Source: JAICUY01 sp035708065 (lineage in GTDB: Bacteria; Chloroflexota; Limnocylindria; QHBO01). From it: DNA of 64,000 bases. Of the stretch, positions 19,672-30,096 are shown piece by piece; within the stretch, counting starts at the first letter, position 1, and each line of letters begins with the position of its first letter. The notes beneath the pieces are model-generated. The model was not told the origin of the DNA and did no database searches. It worked only from the letters and a program-made list of their open reading frames with translations. A program made the translations under genes and the position numbers. The DNA is taken from assembly GCA_035708065.1 (NCBI GenBank), contig DASSTC010000049.1, forward strand, positions 1 to 64,000. Reading direction: 5' to 3'.

Positions 19672-20472
19672 ATGAGGGGTACTTCGCGCGTGGTTCGACT
19701 GATTTCCAGCCTGGCCGTCGTGACGCTGCTGCTGGCAGCCTGCGGTGGCGCATCGGCACCGACGCCGCCGCCGCTCGACGGCAAGCAGATCGTCACCAAG
19801 GGCATGGAGGCGACCGCCAACCTGAAGAGCTTCCACGTCGCCGTGGCGCTCGACGGCGACGTCAAGGTCGAGCAGCTGGGGTCCAGCGCGCTGAAGCTCA
19901 AGGGCACGCAGCTGGACGGCGACATCGACGTCGCGGAGAAGCAGGCGCACCTGACCTTCGCGGCGCCGACGCTGCTCGGGCTGGAGGGGGAGGTCGTGGC
20001 CACCGAGGCGGCGACGTACGTGAAGACCAGCCTGACCGGGCCGAAGTGGCAGAAGCAGGCGAACGACACCGGTCCGCTGCCGAGCGAGGTCCAGGATCCG
20101 ACGAAGGCGCTCGATGACCTGAAGGCGTTCCTCGAGAAGGACGGCGTCGCGGTGAAGAAGCTCGACGATATCGCCTGCGGAAGCTCGACCTGCTACCACG
20201 TCGAGGTCACCGTCCCGAGCGAGCTGCTGAACGATGCGACGGCGTCGCCGGGCACCTCGGCATCGGGCGTCCTGACCGAGGACCTCGTGCTCGACATGCA
20301 GTTCGACCGGACGAAGCTGTACCTCACCTCGGTCTCGACCAGCGTCACCTCCGACCAGGTCGGCGCGCTGCGGGCGACGGTCACCCTCTCGGCGTTCGAC
20401 CAGCCGGTGAGCGTGACGGTTCCACCCGACAGCCAGGTCGACACCAGCGGTGGCGGCTTCACCCTCCCGTGA
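19672..20472 (+). CDS. LppX/LprAFG-type lipoprotein
   Basis: A 266-residue secreted lipoprotein: signal VRLISSLAVVTLLLAACGG with lipobox LLAAC, then a beta-rich domain resembling mycobacterial LppX_LprAFG proteins, which carry lipids or glycolipids to the outer envelope. Supporting motifs are the opening GMEATANLKSFHVAVALDGDV and alternating strands ending in VSVTVPPDSQVD. A Cys pair (DIACGSSTCYHVEV) may form a disulphide. ATG 19672 is listed; GTG 19690 with GAGGGG 10 nt upstream is an equally good start. Confidence 0.7.
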   Translation: MRGTSRVVRLISSLAVVTLLLAACGGASAPTPPPLDGKQIVTKGMEATANLKSFHVAVALDGDVKVEQLGSSALKLKGTQLDGDIDVAEKQAHLTFAAPTLLGLEGEVVATEAATYVKTSLTGPKWQKQANDTGPLPSEVQDPTKALDDLKAFLEKDGVAVKKLDDIACGSSTCYHVEVTVPSELLNDATASPGTSASGVLTEDLVLDMQFDRTKLYLTSVSTSVTSDQVGALRATVTLSAFDQPVSVTVPPDSQVDTSGGGFTLP

Positions 20473-20483
20473 CTGCCTGACCG

Positions 20484-21053
20484 ATGCGCCCGGTCCTGGC
20501 CTCCCGCCTGCGCGACGCCTCGGTCGACTGCCGGCGGTGGCAGGCGGCTCGCCAGACCGATGCCGGGGGACTGGATGCCGGAGCCGGTGAACGTCACCGC
20601 GCCGAGCTGACGTTCGACGGCGACAAGGGACGCTTCGAGCGCGCGCTCGACCTGGTGATGCGCTACGCCATGTTCCCGGCGTCGTGGCTGATCCCGACGG
20701 TCTGCAGCGACGACGGTCGCCTGGCGCCCGACGTCACCGTGGTGCAGCGCGTGTTCATGGGACCGGTCGGGGTGGAATCGGGCGTGCGGGTGATGGACGT
20801 CTTCGACGAGGCTGGAGCGGACGCCGGGGAGGGCCGGCGGGCCGGCTTCACGTGCGGCACGCTGCTCGGCCATCCCGAGCGCGGCGTCGAGCGATTCATG
20901 CTCGTGCTGCACGAAGGGCAGATCACGTTCTCGCTCGAGTCACGATCCGAGCTGGCGACGTGGTACGCGCGCCTGGTGCCGCCGATCGCGCGCTTCTTCC
21001 AGCATCGTGCCGTGGCGGCGGCCATGCGGCACGTCGAGGAGCAGTCTCGCTGA
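20484..21053 (+). CDS. DUF1990-family protein
   Basis: 189 residues of the DUF1990 type. The recognisable elements are ERALDLVMRYAMFPASWLI, the glycine-poor sheet leading to RVMDVFDEAG, and the conserved AGFTCGTLLGHPERGVERFMLVLHEGQITFSLESRS core (usually YGTLPGHPExGEE). The biochemical role of DUF1990 is unknown; it is structurally SRPBCC-like. It starts 12 nt after the lipoprotein stop. The start codon is part of a GACCGATGC motif. The following 106 nt (21054-21159) have no gene. Confidence 0.7.
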   Translation: MRPVLASRLRDASVDCRRWQAARQTDAGGLDAGAGERHRAELTFDGDKGRFERALDLVMRYAMFPASWLIPTVCSDDGRLAPDVTVVQRVFMGPVGVESGVRVMDVFDEAGADAGEGRRAGFTCGTLLGHPERGVERFMLVLHEGQITFSLESRSELATWYARLVPPIARFFQHRAVAAAMRHVEEQSR

Positions 21054-21159
21054 TCCTGCTCACCAATCGATCGCTGCACAGCCCGGGCGAATGCGTCGTT
21101 GGACCCGGTGTTGGGGTGGACGGCATCGGTTCAGCAGGGTCGACACTGCGGTCCGCCCG

Positions 21160-22080
21160 TCATCCGGTGGCGACAGAACGCTCCGCGGACCTCGCGACGT
21201 CAGCCAGCGCTTCGATGAACTCGGGCATGACATTCAGTGACTCGATCCGGGCAAAGGCCATGCCCGCTGCCTCGGCCTGCTCACGCGCGCCGATGTCGAC
21301 GTCATACAGGATCTCGAGGTGATCCGCCAGGAACTGGATCGGCGCAACGAGAAGTGCGATGTGTCCGGCCGCACGCAGCTCGGGCACCAGGTCGGCAAAG
21401 TCGGGCTTCATCCACTCGCCCGGCTCATGCCCGGCGGACTGCCAGCAGAAGTGCCAGCGCGCATCGTCGAGTCCGGCGGCTGCAGCGACCGACTCCGCCG
21501 TCTCACGCAGCTGGTCCAGATAGCCGGGCTCGGCGTCGGCCACGCGGCGGGGGAGCGAGTGTGCCGTGAGCAGCACCGGCGCATCCGCCGGCAACCTCTC
21601 GAGCCCCTCACTGATGCGCTGCGCCACGGCCGCGACGAAATGGTCGTTGCGGTACCAGGCCGGCGCGAGCTCAACCTGTGGTGCGCCCGCACCGATCTCG
21701 TCGCGCGCGGCGTCCAGTGCACGCCGGTAGCCGCTCATCAGCAGCTCGGAGTACTGCGGGCTCATCACGATGCCGACCACCGCATCGCAGCCGTCGTCCG
21801 CCAGGCGGCGCAGGCCGGCGGTGGCCGAAGGCTCGCTGAACCGCATGCCGACCTCGACCCGCGATCCGTCGCCGAGCCGCTCCTCGAGGGCTGCGGCCTG
21901 TGCGCGGGTGACCGGGATCAGCGGCGAGCCGCCGATCAGCTCGTATCGGCGCCGAAACTCGACGAGCAATTCCTCGTCCGGCGCACGTCCGCCACGCACC
22001 GCCGCGAGGTAGCCGGCCAGGTCGTGGAGGTCGTCGGCCGGTGATCCGTACGTCATGAGCAGCACGCCCGTGCGGCTCAT
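21160..22080 (-). CDS. hemH: Ferrochelatase, probably coproporphyrin-type (CpfC/HemH)
   Basis: Inserts iron into the porphyrin ring. The 306 residues open with GVLLMTYGSPADDLHDLAGYL and contain GGSPLIPVTRAQA, MSPQYSELLMSGYRRAL, LTAHSLPRRV (active-site His) and LVAPIQFLADHLEILYDVD. Because hemQ is in the same operon, the natural substrate is probably coproporphyrin III rather than protoporphyrin IX. It is the last gene of the haem operon; its start overlaps the hemE stop (ATGA). Confidence 0.93.
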   Translation of the reverse strand: MSRTGVLLMTYGSPADDLHDLAGYLAAVRGGRAPDEELLVEFRRRYELIGGSPLIPVTRAQAAALEERLGDGSRVEVGMRFSEPSATAGLRRLADDGCDAVVGIVMSPQYSELLMSGYRRALDAARDEIGAGAPQVELAPAWYRNDHFVAAVAQRISEGLERLPADAPVLLTAHSLPRRVADAEPGYLDQLRETAESVAAAAGLDDARWHFCWQSAGHEPGEWMKPDFADLVPELRAAGHIALLVAPIQFLADHLEILYDVDIGAREQAEAAGMAFARIESLNVMPEFIEALADVARSAERSVATG

Positions 22081-23115
22081 GACGCGGTCTCGCGGTGGAC
22101 GAAATCGACCAGGCGGCGCAGCACGTCCGGATCGGTCTGCGGCAGGACGCCGTGTCCCAGGTTGAAGATGTGCCCCGGTCGTCGGCCCGCCCGTCGCAGC
22201 ACGTCGCGAGCGCCGTCCTCGGTCGCCGGCCAGCCGGCCAGCAACCGCGTTGCGTCGAGGTTGCCCTGAATCCCGCGGTCGAATCCGATCCGCGCCCACG
22301 CTTCGTCGAGCAGCTGCCGTGCGTCGATCGAGATGAGATCGCCGCCGGCATCGGCGAGGCGCTCGAGCAGAGCTGCCGTCGAGGTGCCGAAGTGGATGGT
22401 CGGCACTGCCGTGACCGCCGAGAAGATCGACCGCACGTGCGGCGCGACATACGTGTCGTAATCTGCGGGCGAGAGGGCACCGACCCAGGAGTCGAACAGC
22501 TGCACGACCTGCGCGCCGGCCGCGATCTGCGCGTTCAGGTAGCGCGTCACGACCGTCGACAGCTTGGCCATCAGCGCGTGCCAGGCATCCGGCTCGCGGT
22601 ACATGAACGCCTTGGCGATGGCGTACTCGCGGCTCGGGCGTCCCTCCACGAGGTAGCAGGCCAGCGTGAACGGTGCGCCCGAGAAGCCGATGACGCCGGC
22701 CCGGCCGTCGAGCTCGCGGCGCACCAGCCGGATGGCGTCCATCACGAACGCCACGTCGTGCTCTGGCTCGATGAGCCGGAGCCGGGCGACGTCCGCCGCC
22801 GATCGGATGGGGTTGTAGATGATCGGGCCGACCTCCGGCTGGATCTCGAGCGAGACGCCCATCGGCTCCAGCGGCAGCATGATGTCCGCAAACATGACGG
22901 CGGCATCCACGCCGAATGCGTCGACCGGCATCTGCGTCACCTGGGCGCACAGCTCCGGCGTCTTCGCCAGGGTGAGAATCTCGTACCGTTCGCGCAGCCG
23001 ACGGTAATCGGCGAGGCAGCGCCCGGCCTGGCGCATGAACCAGACCGGCGTTGCATCGCCCCGCTCGTGCCGGAGGGCGGCCCCGAGGCGTTCCTCGCCC
23101 GTCGCGATGCTGGCG

Positions 23116-23123
<8 letters not shown>
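22077..23123 (-). CDS. hemE: Uroporphyrinogen decarboxylase
   Basis: Converts uroporphyrinogen III to coproporphyrinogen III. From ATG 23123 (MPSASIATGEERL) it has 348 residues, the normal size. Signature PVWFMRQAGRCLADYRRLRE near residue 25 and GFSGAPFTLACYLVEG near residue 145 are family hallmarks, with the catalytic Asp in FADIMLPLE. The frame is open further upstream but those residues overlap hemL and are not conserved. The start overlaps the hemL stop by 8 nt. Confidence 0.96.
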
Positions 23124-24365
<1,242 letters not shown>

Positions 24366-24369
<4 letters not shown>

Positions 24370-25052
24370 CGGTCGGGACCCGACAGCAGGCGGAGGATCT
24401 CGCCGAGCGGACGGTGAATGCCGACGATGATCGGCGTGTCGCGCACCGTGGCGCGCCGCGATTCGGACGAGCGCAGGTCGCGAACCAGGTCCGAGAACGC
24501 GACGAGGTCATCGGTCTCGTAGGCGACGATGAAGTCCTGGTCGTCCAGCCCGAAGGAGTAGGCCAGCAGCTGGCGGACCTGCGGGTAGCGATGGCCGATC
24601 TTCATGTGCCCGTTCATCACCTTCTGTCGCTCCTCGGCGGGCAACAGGTACCAGTCGGTCGACTTGGTGAACGGGTAGACGATGAGGTATGGCGAGCGCT
24701 CGCCGGTGAACAGCGACTGCTCCTGGGTTGTCGGCTTGCGCACGTACTGCGACGGCCGGGTCATCCCGAGCAGGCTGATCGTCGGCGTCAGCCATGCGCC
24801 GATGCCGGCGGCGAGCAGTGCGGCCGCGGACGACTCGAGCTGTTCGGGGCCGTCGGCCATGCGCCACAGGAGGATTTCACCCTCGGTGCGCAACCCGATG
24901 GTGGAGTACGCATGCTGCAGGATCTGTTCGGAGGCGACTCCGGCGACGGCGCAGAAGGCATCGACGTCGCGCCGGCGCTCGGCCGCCGAGCGACGTCGCC
25001 ACGCGGGATCGAGACGAAGCAACCAGGCGTGGACAAACCGTTCGTCGGTCAT
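24366..25052 (-). CDS. hemQ: Coproheme decarboxylase (HemQ/ChdC)
   Basis: Chlorite-dismutase-fold protein that decarboxylates coproheme to haem b in the monoderm (coproporphyrin-dependent) pathway. The 228 residues show YPFTKSTDWYLLPAEERQKVM, the HxxxGHRYP segment and AYSFGLDDQDFIVAYETDDL, all typical of HemQ rather than true chlorite dismutase. Its presence beside hemH marks the route as coproporphyrin-dependent. The missing partner, the oxidase CgoX (HemY), is not in this window. Confidence 0.92.
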
Positions 25053-26050
25053 GAGTCGGACTCCTCGGCTAGCCAGGCGGCGGCGTCCGCCGCGAAGTAG
25101 GTGATCAGCACGTCGGCGCCGGCCCGGGCGATGGCGGTCAGGCTCTCGAGCGCAACCGCTCGCAGGTCGAGCCAGCCATTGCGTGCCGCGGCGACGAGCG
25201 ACGCGTACTCGCCGGACACCTGGTAGGCGGCGATCGGCAGGGTCGTGCGTGCACGGGCAGCGGCGATCAGGTCGAGGGCCGGCAGTGCCGGCTTGACTAT
25301 CACGATGTCGGCGCCTTCGGCGATATCGCGGTCGATCTCGGTGAGCGCCTCCCGGCCGTTCGCCACGTCCATCTGGTACGCCCGCCGGTTGCCCTGCTGG
25401 GGGGCCGATTCGGCGGCGTCGCGGAACGGGCCGTAGAACGCGGAGGCGTGCTTGGCGGCGTAGGCCATGATCGCCGTCTCCTGGCGACCGTCGTCGTCCA
25501 GCGCGCGACGGATGGCAGCGACCTGGCCGTCCATCATGGCGCTCGGCGCGACGATGTCAGCCCCGGCGCGTCGAAGTGAGACCGCCGTTTCGGCGAGCAG
25601 CGGGAGCGTCGCGTCGTTGTCGACCGTGTCGCCGTGGAGCACGCCGCAATGGCCGTGGCTGGTGTACTCGCACAGGCACACGTCGGCGATCAGCGTCAGC
25701 TCGGGATCGGCCTGGCGCAGCGTGCGCAGCGCCTGCTGCACGATCCCGTCGTCGGCCCACGCGCCCGACCCCTCGTCATCCTTCACCGCGGGAAGGCCGA
25801 AGAGCAGGACCGCACGCACCCCCGCCTGGCGCAGCCGGCTGGCCTCGGCGGGTAGTTCGTCGGGTGACAGCCGAAACTGTCCGGGCATGGCGCCGATCTC
25901 CTCGCGCAGCTCGTGCCCGGTTCGCACGAAGAGCGGCTGCACCAGCATGTCCGGGTGGAGCCGCGTCTCGCGAACCAGGTTGCGCAGGCCGGCCGTGCGC
26001 CGCAGCCGCCGGCCGCGTGCGACAGGGAGCGACCGTCCGGTGATGGTCAT
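25049..26050 (-). CDS. hemB: Delta-aminolevulinic acid dehydratase (porphobilinogen synthase)
   Basis: Condenses two 5-aminolevulinate molecules to porphobilinogen. From ATG 26050 (MTITGRSLP) it has 333 residues. The zinc-type cysteine cluster DVCLCEYTSHGHCG is present, so it is a Zn-dependent form. The two Schiff-base lysines are in YAAKHASAFYGPFR and IVIVKPALPALD. The start overlaps the hemD stop and the stop overlaps the hemQ start (both ATGA). Confidence 0.96.
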   Translation of the reverse strand: MTITGRSLPVARGRRLRRTAGLRNLVRETRLHPDMLVQPLFVRTGHELREEIGAMPGQFRLSPDELPAEASRLRQAGVRAVLLFGLPAVKDDEGSGAWADDGIVQQALRTLRQADPELTLIADVCLCEYTSHGHCGVLHGDTVDNDATLPLLAETAVSLRRAGADIVAPSAMMDGQVAAIRRALDDDGRQETAIMAYAAKHASAFYGPFRDAAESAPQQGNRRAYQMDVANGREALTEIDRDIAEGADIVIVKPALPALDLIAAARARTTLPIAAYQVSGEYASLVAAARNGWLDLRAVALESLTAIARAGADVLITYFAADAAAWLAEESDS

Positions 26051-26781
26051 GCAATCGCCCCCATCTCGAAGTGCGCGGCCACCGCGCGCACCAGACCGAT
26101 GCCCGTGTGCTCCTCCGCCACGACCGGCACGCTGAATCCGACCTGCTTCGCCTGCCCGGCGGTCACCGGGCCGATGCACAGCGCCGGGATGCGCAGCGCT
26201 TCCGCTCGCTCGCCGGCGTCGAGCAGCGCGAGCAAGCCGCGCACGGCCGAAGCGCTGTTGAACACGATCGCGTCCAGGTTCGTGGCCAGCGCCTCTTGCA
26301 GCGGACCGCGAGATGCCGGCGGTCCTTCGACGGTTCGGTACGCAATCGCCTCGGTGACCCGGGCGCCCGCGTCGCGCAGCGTCCGGCGCAGCTCGGGCGT
26401 GGCCGCGTCGGCGCGTGCCAGGAGGACGCGCCGCCCCTGGAGGTCACCGAGGCCGGCAGCGATCGCCGCACTGCGGTACTGGGTCGGGACATGATCGACG
26501 CGCATCCCGGCATCGAGCAGCGCCGCGGCGGTCGTCGTCCCGACCGCCGCGACCCGCACGCCCGGCGGGACGCGGTTGGCCAGGGGCGGGACGGCGTTGG
26601 CGCTCGTCACGATGAGCCAATCGAACCTCTCCGCGCGTCCCAGGGCGCGGGCCAGCGAGCCGTCGTCGGCGGGCTCGATCGAGATCGTCGGCACGCAGAT
26701 CGTCTCGAATCCGCTGCGGCGCAGCCGTTCCCCCAGCGATGCGGCCTCCGGGCGCGGCCGCGTCACGAGCAGCCTGGTCAC
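26047..26781 (-). CDS. hemD: Uroporphyrinogen-III synthase
   Basis: Closes and inverts the hydroxymethylbilane ring. The 244 residues open with RLLVTRPRPEAASLGERLRRSG and have the HemD features DWLIVTSANAV (near 75), an internal linker, VFNSASAVRGLLALL and the terminal CIGPVTAGQAKQVGF. The family is poorly conserved in sequence, but the position between hemC and hemB is decisive. It overlaps both neighbours by 4 nt. Confidence 0.92.
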   Translation of the reverse strand: MTRLLVTRPRPEAASLGERLRRSGFETICVPTISIEPADDGSLARALGRAERFDWLIVTSANAVPPLANRVPPGVRVAAVGTTTAAALLDAGMRVDHVPTQYRSAAIAAGLGDLQGRRVLLARADAATPELRRTLRDAGARVTEAIAYRTVEGPPASRGPLQEALATNLDAIVFNSASAVRGLLALLDAGERAEALRIPALCIGPVTAGQAKQVGFSVPVVAEEHTGIGLVRAVAAHFEMGAIA

Positions 26782-27695
26782 GCCGCTGCCTCGTCGAGCC
26801 GTCGTGCCGCCTCGGACACCACGCCTGCGCCGTCCTCGGCGCGGCCATCCACGTCGATCCGGACAAGGTGCCCGTCGGGCAGCTCGTAGGCGGCTCGCAG
26901 CCGCAGCCGCGCGGCGCGCACCTCGCCGAGGGCACCGAGCGGTGCCAGGCAGCCACCGCCGACGGTCGCCAGCAGTGCGCGCTCGGCGCCGACCGCAGTG
27001 CGTGTCGGCTGATGGTCGACGCCCGCGAGCCGTTCGCGGAGGGCCGCGTCGTCCGCTCGGATCTGGAGCGCCAGCGCGGCCTGTGCCGGCGCGGGCAGCA
27101 TGATCTCGAACGGCAGGAGCGCCGCGCTCGGGATGGGGATCCCGAGCCGCTGCAGGCCGGCCGCCGCGAGCAGGAGGCCGTCGAACTCGCCGGCGCGGAG
27201 GCGGCGCAGCCGGGTCTCGACATTGCCGCGGATCGGGATGGCGACGAGATCCGGGCGGACCGCAGCCAGCTGAGCGGCCCTGCGCGTGCTGCTCGTGGCG
27301 ATGCGCGCGCCGAACGGCAGGTCATCGAGCGCGGCGTCGGTGGCGGTGAGCAGCGCGTCGCGCGGATCGCCGCGCTCGAGCACCGCCCCGATGAGCAGGC
27401 GGGGATCGGTCGCGGTCGGCAGATCCTTGTACGAATGGACCACGACGTCGATCTCGCCGGCGAGCAACAAGCGCTCGAGATCCGAGGTGAACTGCCCGTC
27501 GGTGAGCTCCCAGCGGCCGCCGGGGCGTCGCTCGCTGAGGACATCACCGCGCGTTCGGACCGGTACCGGCTGCATCGGTCCCAGGCCGCCGGCGGTCATC
27601 GCGGCACACGCGATCTCGGTCTGCGCCAGCGCCAGCCGGCTGCCGCGGGTGCCGATGCGCAGCGTCCGTGGAGCGATCGGTGTGGCGGTCGTCAT
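26778..27695 (-). CDS. hemC: Porphobilinogen deaminase (hydroxymethylbilane synthase)
   Basis: Builds hydroxymethylbilane from four porphobilinogens on a covalent dipyrromethane cofactor. The 305 residues start at ATG 27695. They contain RIGTRGSRLALAQTE, the DVVVHSYKDLPT substrate loop with its catalytic Asp-Leu-Pro, and the cofactor cysteine in GGGCLAPLGA (usually GGCxVPL). It overlaps hemA and hemD by 4 nt. Confidence 0.95.
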   Translation of the reverse strand: MTTATPIAPRTLRIGTRGSRLALAQTEIACAAMTAGGLGPMQPVPVRTRGDVLSERRPGGRWELTDGQFTSDLERLLLAGEIDVVVHSYKDLPTATDPRLLIGAVLERGDPRDALLTATDAALDDLPFGARIATSSTRRAAQLAAVRPDLVAIPIRGNVETRLRRLRAGEFDGLLLAAAGLQRLGIPIPSAALLPFEIMLPAPAQAALALQIRADDAALRERLAGVDHQPTRTAVGAERALLATVGGGCLAPLGALGEVRAARLRLRAAYELPDGHLVRIDVDGRAEDGAGVVSEAARRLDEAAA

Positions 27696-28846
27696 CGTGC
27701 CTGGGCCTGCCGTCGCAGCCGAACCGTCTGGTCGTGCAGGAGCTCGTTGACGAGCGCGATCGTCATGCGTTCCACCTCGGCAAGCTGGTCCTCCGCCAGG
27801 TCGCCGTGACCGCGAAGCCGATCCAGGTGCCGTCGCCGCGCGTCCTCGGCGGCGCTCCGCAGCTCGACGATGCGCCCGGTGGCGGTGCGCTCGGCGAGCC
27901 ACGCGACGAACCGGTCGCGTTCGTCGGCGAGCTCGGCCCGCAACCGGCGTTCGACAGCGGCGGGCAGGGCGTTCGTCGCGTGACCCAGCCGGTCGAGGTC
28001 GACGAGCCGCGCGCCGAGGACCGGTCGCAGCGCCGGGTCCACGGCCGAAGGCGCGCAGAGGTCGACGACGAGGCCGCGCGATCTGCTGCTGCGCAGCAAC
28101 GGGCCGGCGGTTCGCGTGGCGAGGACGATCACGCCGGGATCGGCGCCCGTCTCGGCCCCGGTCTCGAATGCGCTGTCGAGCAGCATCCCGCGGTGCGGGC
28201 CACCGGGCAGCATGTTCGCCAGCTGTTCGGCGCGCTCCGCCGAACGCGAGGCGACGGTGCACCGCGTTCCCGCGGCGGCCAGCCCTGCGGCCACCTCGCG
28301 CGCGACGATGCCGGTGCCGACGATGAGCGCGGTCTCATGCGCGCCGTGCCCCGCGATCCAGGCCAGGGCGCGCTGCGCCAGCGATCGATCGCCGCCGGGC
28401 AGCGCCGAGGAGCGCACGTGCTTCCCGAAGCGGAGGGCCCGACGCATCAGCTCGTTGAGGATCGGCCCGGTCTCGTGGCGGGCGAGTGCGGCGGTGTACG
28501 TGTCACGCACCTGGCCGAGCAGCTGCTCCTCGGCGACGACCGCGGAGTCGAGCCCGGCGACGACGGTGAGGACGCGCTCGACGGCATCGGCGCCACGAAC
28601 GGCAGGCAGGGCCACGTCCTGTTCGCCGCTGTCGAGCACGGCGAGGAGCTCGGCACGGTGGCAGGTGTGCAGCAGCAGCCGCTCGGCAACACCGTCGCGG
28701 AGGGTGGCCAGGTGGTCGGCCAGGTGCTCGCGATCATCGGTCGGGAGGTCGTGGAAGGTGCCCGCGATGACGACCAGGCGGTCGAGATCGGTGCCGGGCG
28801 CGGAGGTTGGCGGCCGATCCATATCGGTCAGGGGGTGATGGGACAA
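27692..28846 (-). CDS. hemA: Glutamyl-tRNA reductase
   Basis: First committed enzyme of the C5 haem pathway; reduces the glutamate of Glu-tRNA to glutamate-1-semialdehyde. 384 residues. The catalytic Cys is in LLLHTCHRAEL (Cys 62; usually STCNRxE). The NADPH-binding segment is ETALIVGTGIVAREVAAGLAAAGT near 180, and the C-terminal dimerisation helices end with MTIALVNELLHDQTVRL. ATG 28846 is listed; ATG 28822 (MDRPPTS) is possible. It is the first gene of the hemA-C-D-B-Q-L-E-H unit, so the promoter should lie in 28847-29000. Confidence 0.94.
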   Translation of the reverse strand: MSHHPLTDMDRPPTSAPGTDLDRLVVIAGTFHDLPTDDREHLADHLATLRDGVAERLLLHTCHRAELLAVLDSGEQDVALPAVRGADAVERVLTVVAGLDSAVVAEEQLLGQVRDTYTAALARHETGPILNELMRRALRFGKHVRSSALPGGDRSLAQRALAWIAGHGAHETALIVGTGIVAREVAAGLAAAGTRCTVASRSAERAEQLANMLPGGPHRGMLLDSAFETGAETGADPGVIVLATRTAGPLLRSSRSRGLVVDLCAPSAVDPALRPVLGARLVDLDRLGHATNALPAAVERRLRAELADERDRFVAWLAERTATGRIVELRSAAEDARRRHLDRLRGHGDLAEDQLAEVERMTIALVNELLHDQTVRLRRQAQAR

Positions 28847-29162
28847 AGGCTGGATCCCGCTGACGGGTGCAGAGCTGGTGGCTCGCCAGCCTAGGCAGGG
28901 CGCCGGCCGAGGGTCAAACCTAAGTCATAGATTTGCGGCTTTGTGCGGAGATTCGGCCGGGCGGCCGTTCGCTGGCCGTGAACCCTCCGGATGCATGTCA
29001 GGCGTGCACGACGCACCCCGGAGTGCCCTCGAGGCGTTCGGATTCACACGTCCGCGTGCATGCGGGAGGGTGCGAGGGCGGTTTGAGCGGGAACCGGCGC
29101 ACAACGGTCGCGTGGTGTGCATCGGGAGGATCGGCGCTCCAGGAAGGGAGCGGAGCGAAGCG
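28847..29162. other. Noncoding region between hemA and tRNA-Ala(CGC)
   Basis: No convincing gene in 316 nt. It must hold the hemA promoter (minus strand) and the 3-prime trailer of the tRNA. Two imperfect inverted arms (CCCTCCGGATGCATG at 28983-28997 and TGCATGCGGGAGGG at 29057-29070) could form a long stem-loop, and a short GGCCGGGCGGCC palindrome lies near 28955. No classic riboswitch was recognised. Confidence 0.4.
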
Positions 29163-29238
29163 TGGTGGAGATGAGGGGACTCGAACCCCTGACCCCCGCG
29201 ATGCGAACGCGGTGCTCTCCCAGCTGAGCTACATCCCC
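29163..29238 (-). tRNA. tRNA-Ala (anticodon CGC)
   Basis: 76-nt cloverleaf. The acceptor stem GGGGATG/CATCTCC carries the alanine G3-T70 pair. The anticodon arm is CCGCG-TTCGCAT-CGCGG (anticodon CGC, reads GCG), the T loop is TTCGAGT, and CCA is encoded. The sequence is close to the tRNA-Ala(GGC) at 18196-18271 in the D and T arms. Its probable -10 is TATACT on the minus strand (29255-29250), 12 nt before the tRNA 5-prime end. The -35 region falls within the LexA-type operator of the divergent imuA. Confidence 0.97.
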
Positions 29239-29270
29239 GGGCCGCCGGGAGTATAACAAAGCCTTGCTGC

Positions 29271-29292
29271 TAGAACATCCGTTCTATATGAT
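29271..29292 (+). promoter_or_regulatory. LexA-type SOS operator and leaderless promoter of imuA-imuB
   Basis: TAGAAC-ATCC-GTTCTA (29271-29286) is a perfect dyad of the GAAC-N4-GTTC type bound by LexA of Gram-positive bacteria. The overlapping/adjacent -10 TATGAT (29287-29292) is 6 nt from the imuA ATG at 29299, so the mRNA is probably leaderless. The same 18 nt (TAGAACATCCGTTCTATA) occurs before dnaE2. The lexA gene itself is not in the window. Confidence 0.85.
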
Positions 29293-29298
29293 CGACCG

Positions 29299-30096
29299 AT
29301 GCACACGCAGGCTGCCCGTCCTCTCACCGATGTCCTCGAGGCGCTGCGCGAGAAAGGCCTGCGCAAGGGGGTCGGACCGATGCCCGGGCAGGTCGACGGG
29401 CCGTCGATCTCCACCGGCCATCCTCGGCTCGACGACGCGCTGCGCACCGGCGGCTGGCCTCGCGGCTCCCTCGCCCTGCTCGATGCGCCGCTCGGCAACG
29501 GCGCGACCTCGCTGGCGCTCGCCTCGCTGGCCGCCTGCCAGGCGGCCGGTGGCCTCGTCGCCTGGCTCGACCTCGAGGGCAGCTTCGACCCGTCGACCGC
29601 TGCCCGTGCGGACGTCAACCTCGAGTGGCTGCTGCTGGCACGTCCGCGTGACACCGGCGAGGCGGTGGAGCTCGCCGCCTGGCTGGCACGCACGCGCCTG
29701 CTCGACGTCGTCGTGCTGGACCTGGGCGTGGCGGCCGTCGCCTCACGGACGCTGTCACGGCTGCCGGAGCTGCTGACCCGCTTCGGCGGCATCGTCCTGG
29801 CGCTGGCTCCCGCCGCCCGCGAGACCGTCGCCGGCGTCGCCGGGATCCGCGTCATGCTCGAGCGTCGGGCCTGGCTGTCGGTCGGCCGTGACGTGGTTGG
29901 GGAGCGGGTCGAGGCGATCGTCGCGCGTCACCGCTGGGCACTGGCCGGCGCCTCGACCGAGCTCGACCTGTGGTTCAGTGAAGGCCGGCGCGTCGACGCG
30001 CTGCTTCGGTCGCTGGCTTCGCCAGTCGCCGCCCGCGACCTCGAGCACCTGCGACCGATCGACCAGCAGCCTGCCCTCCGCGTCCTCTCCGCATGA
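29299..30096 (+). CDS. imuA: ImuA-like RecA-fold mutasome protein
   Basis: 265-residue RecA-like protein, first gene of the damage-inducible mutagenesis operon. ImuA helps the ImuB-DnaE2 polymerase complex, probably at the RecA/ssDNA interface. It shows the core order of these proteins: STGHPRLDDALRTGGWPRGSLALLDAPLGNGATSLAL, then VAWLDLEGSFDP and VVVLDLGVAAV (Walker B-like). The P-loop lacks the lysine (GNGAT instead of GKT/S), so ATP hydrolysis is doubtful. The start codon is part of a GACCGATGC motif directly after the SOS promoter. It overlaps imuB by 4 nt. Confidence 0.85.
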   Translation: MHTQAARPLTDVLEALREKGLRKGVGPMPGQVDGPSISTGHPRLDDALRTGGWPRGSLALLDAPLGNGATSLALASLAACQAAGGLVAWLDLEGSFDPSTAARADVNLEWLLLARPRDTGEAVELAAWLARTRLLDVVVLDLGVAAVASRTLSRLPELLTRFGGIVLALAPAARETVAGVAGIRVMLERRAWLSVGRDVVGERVEAIVARHRWALAGASTELDLWFSEGRRVDALLRSLASPVAARDLEHLRPIDQQPALRVLSA

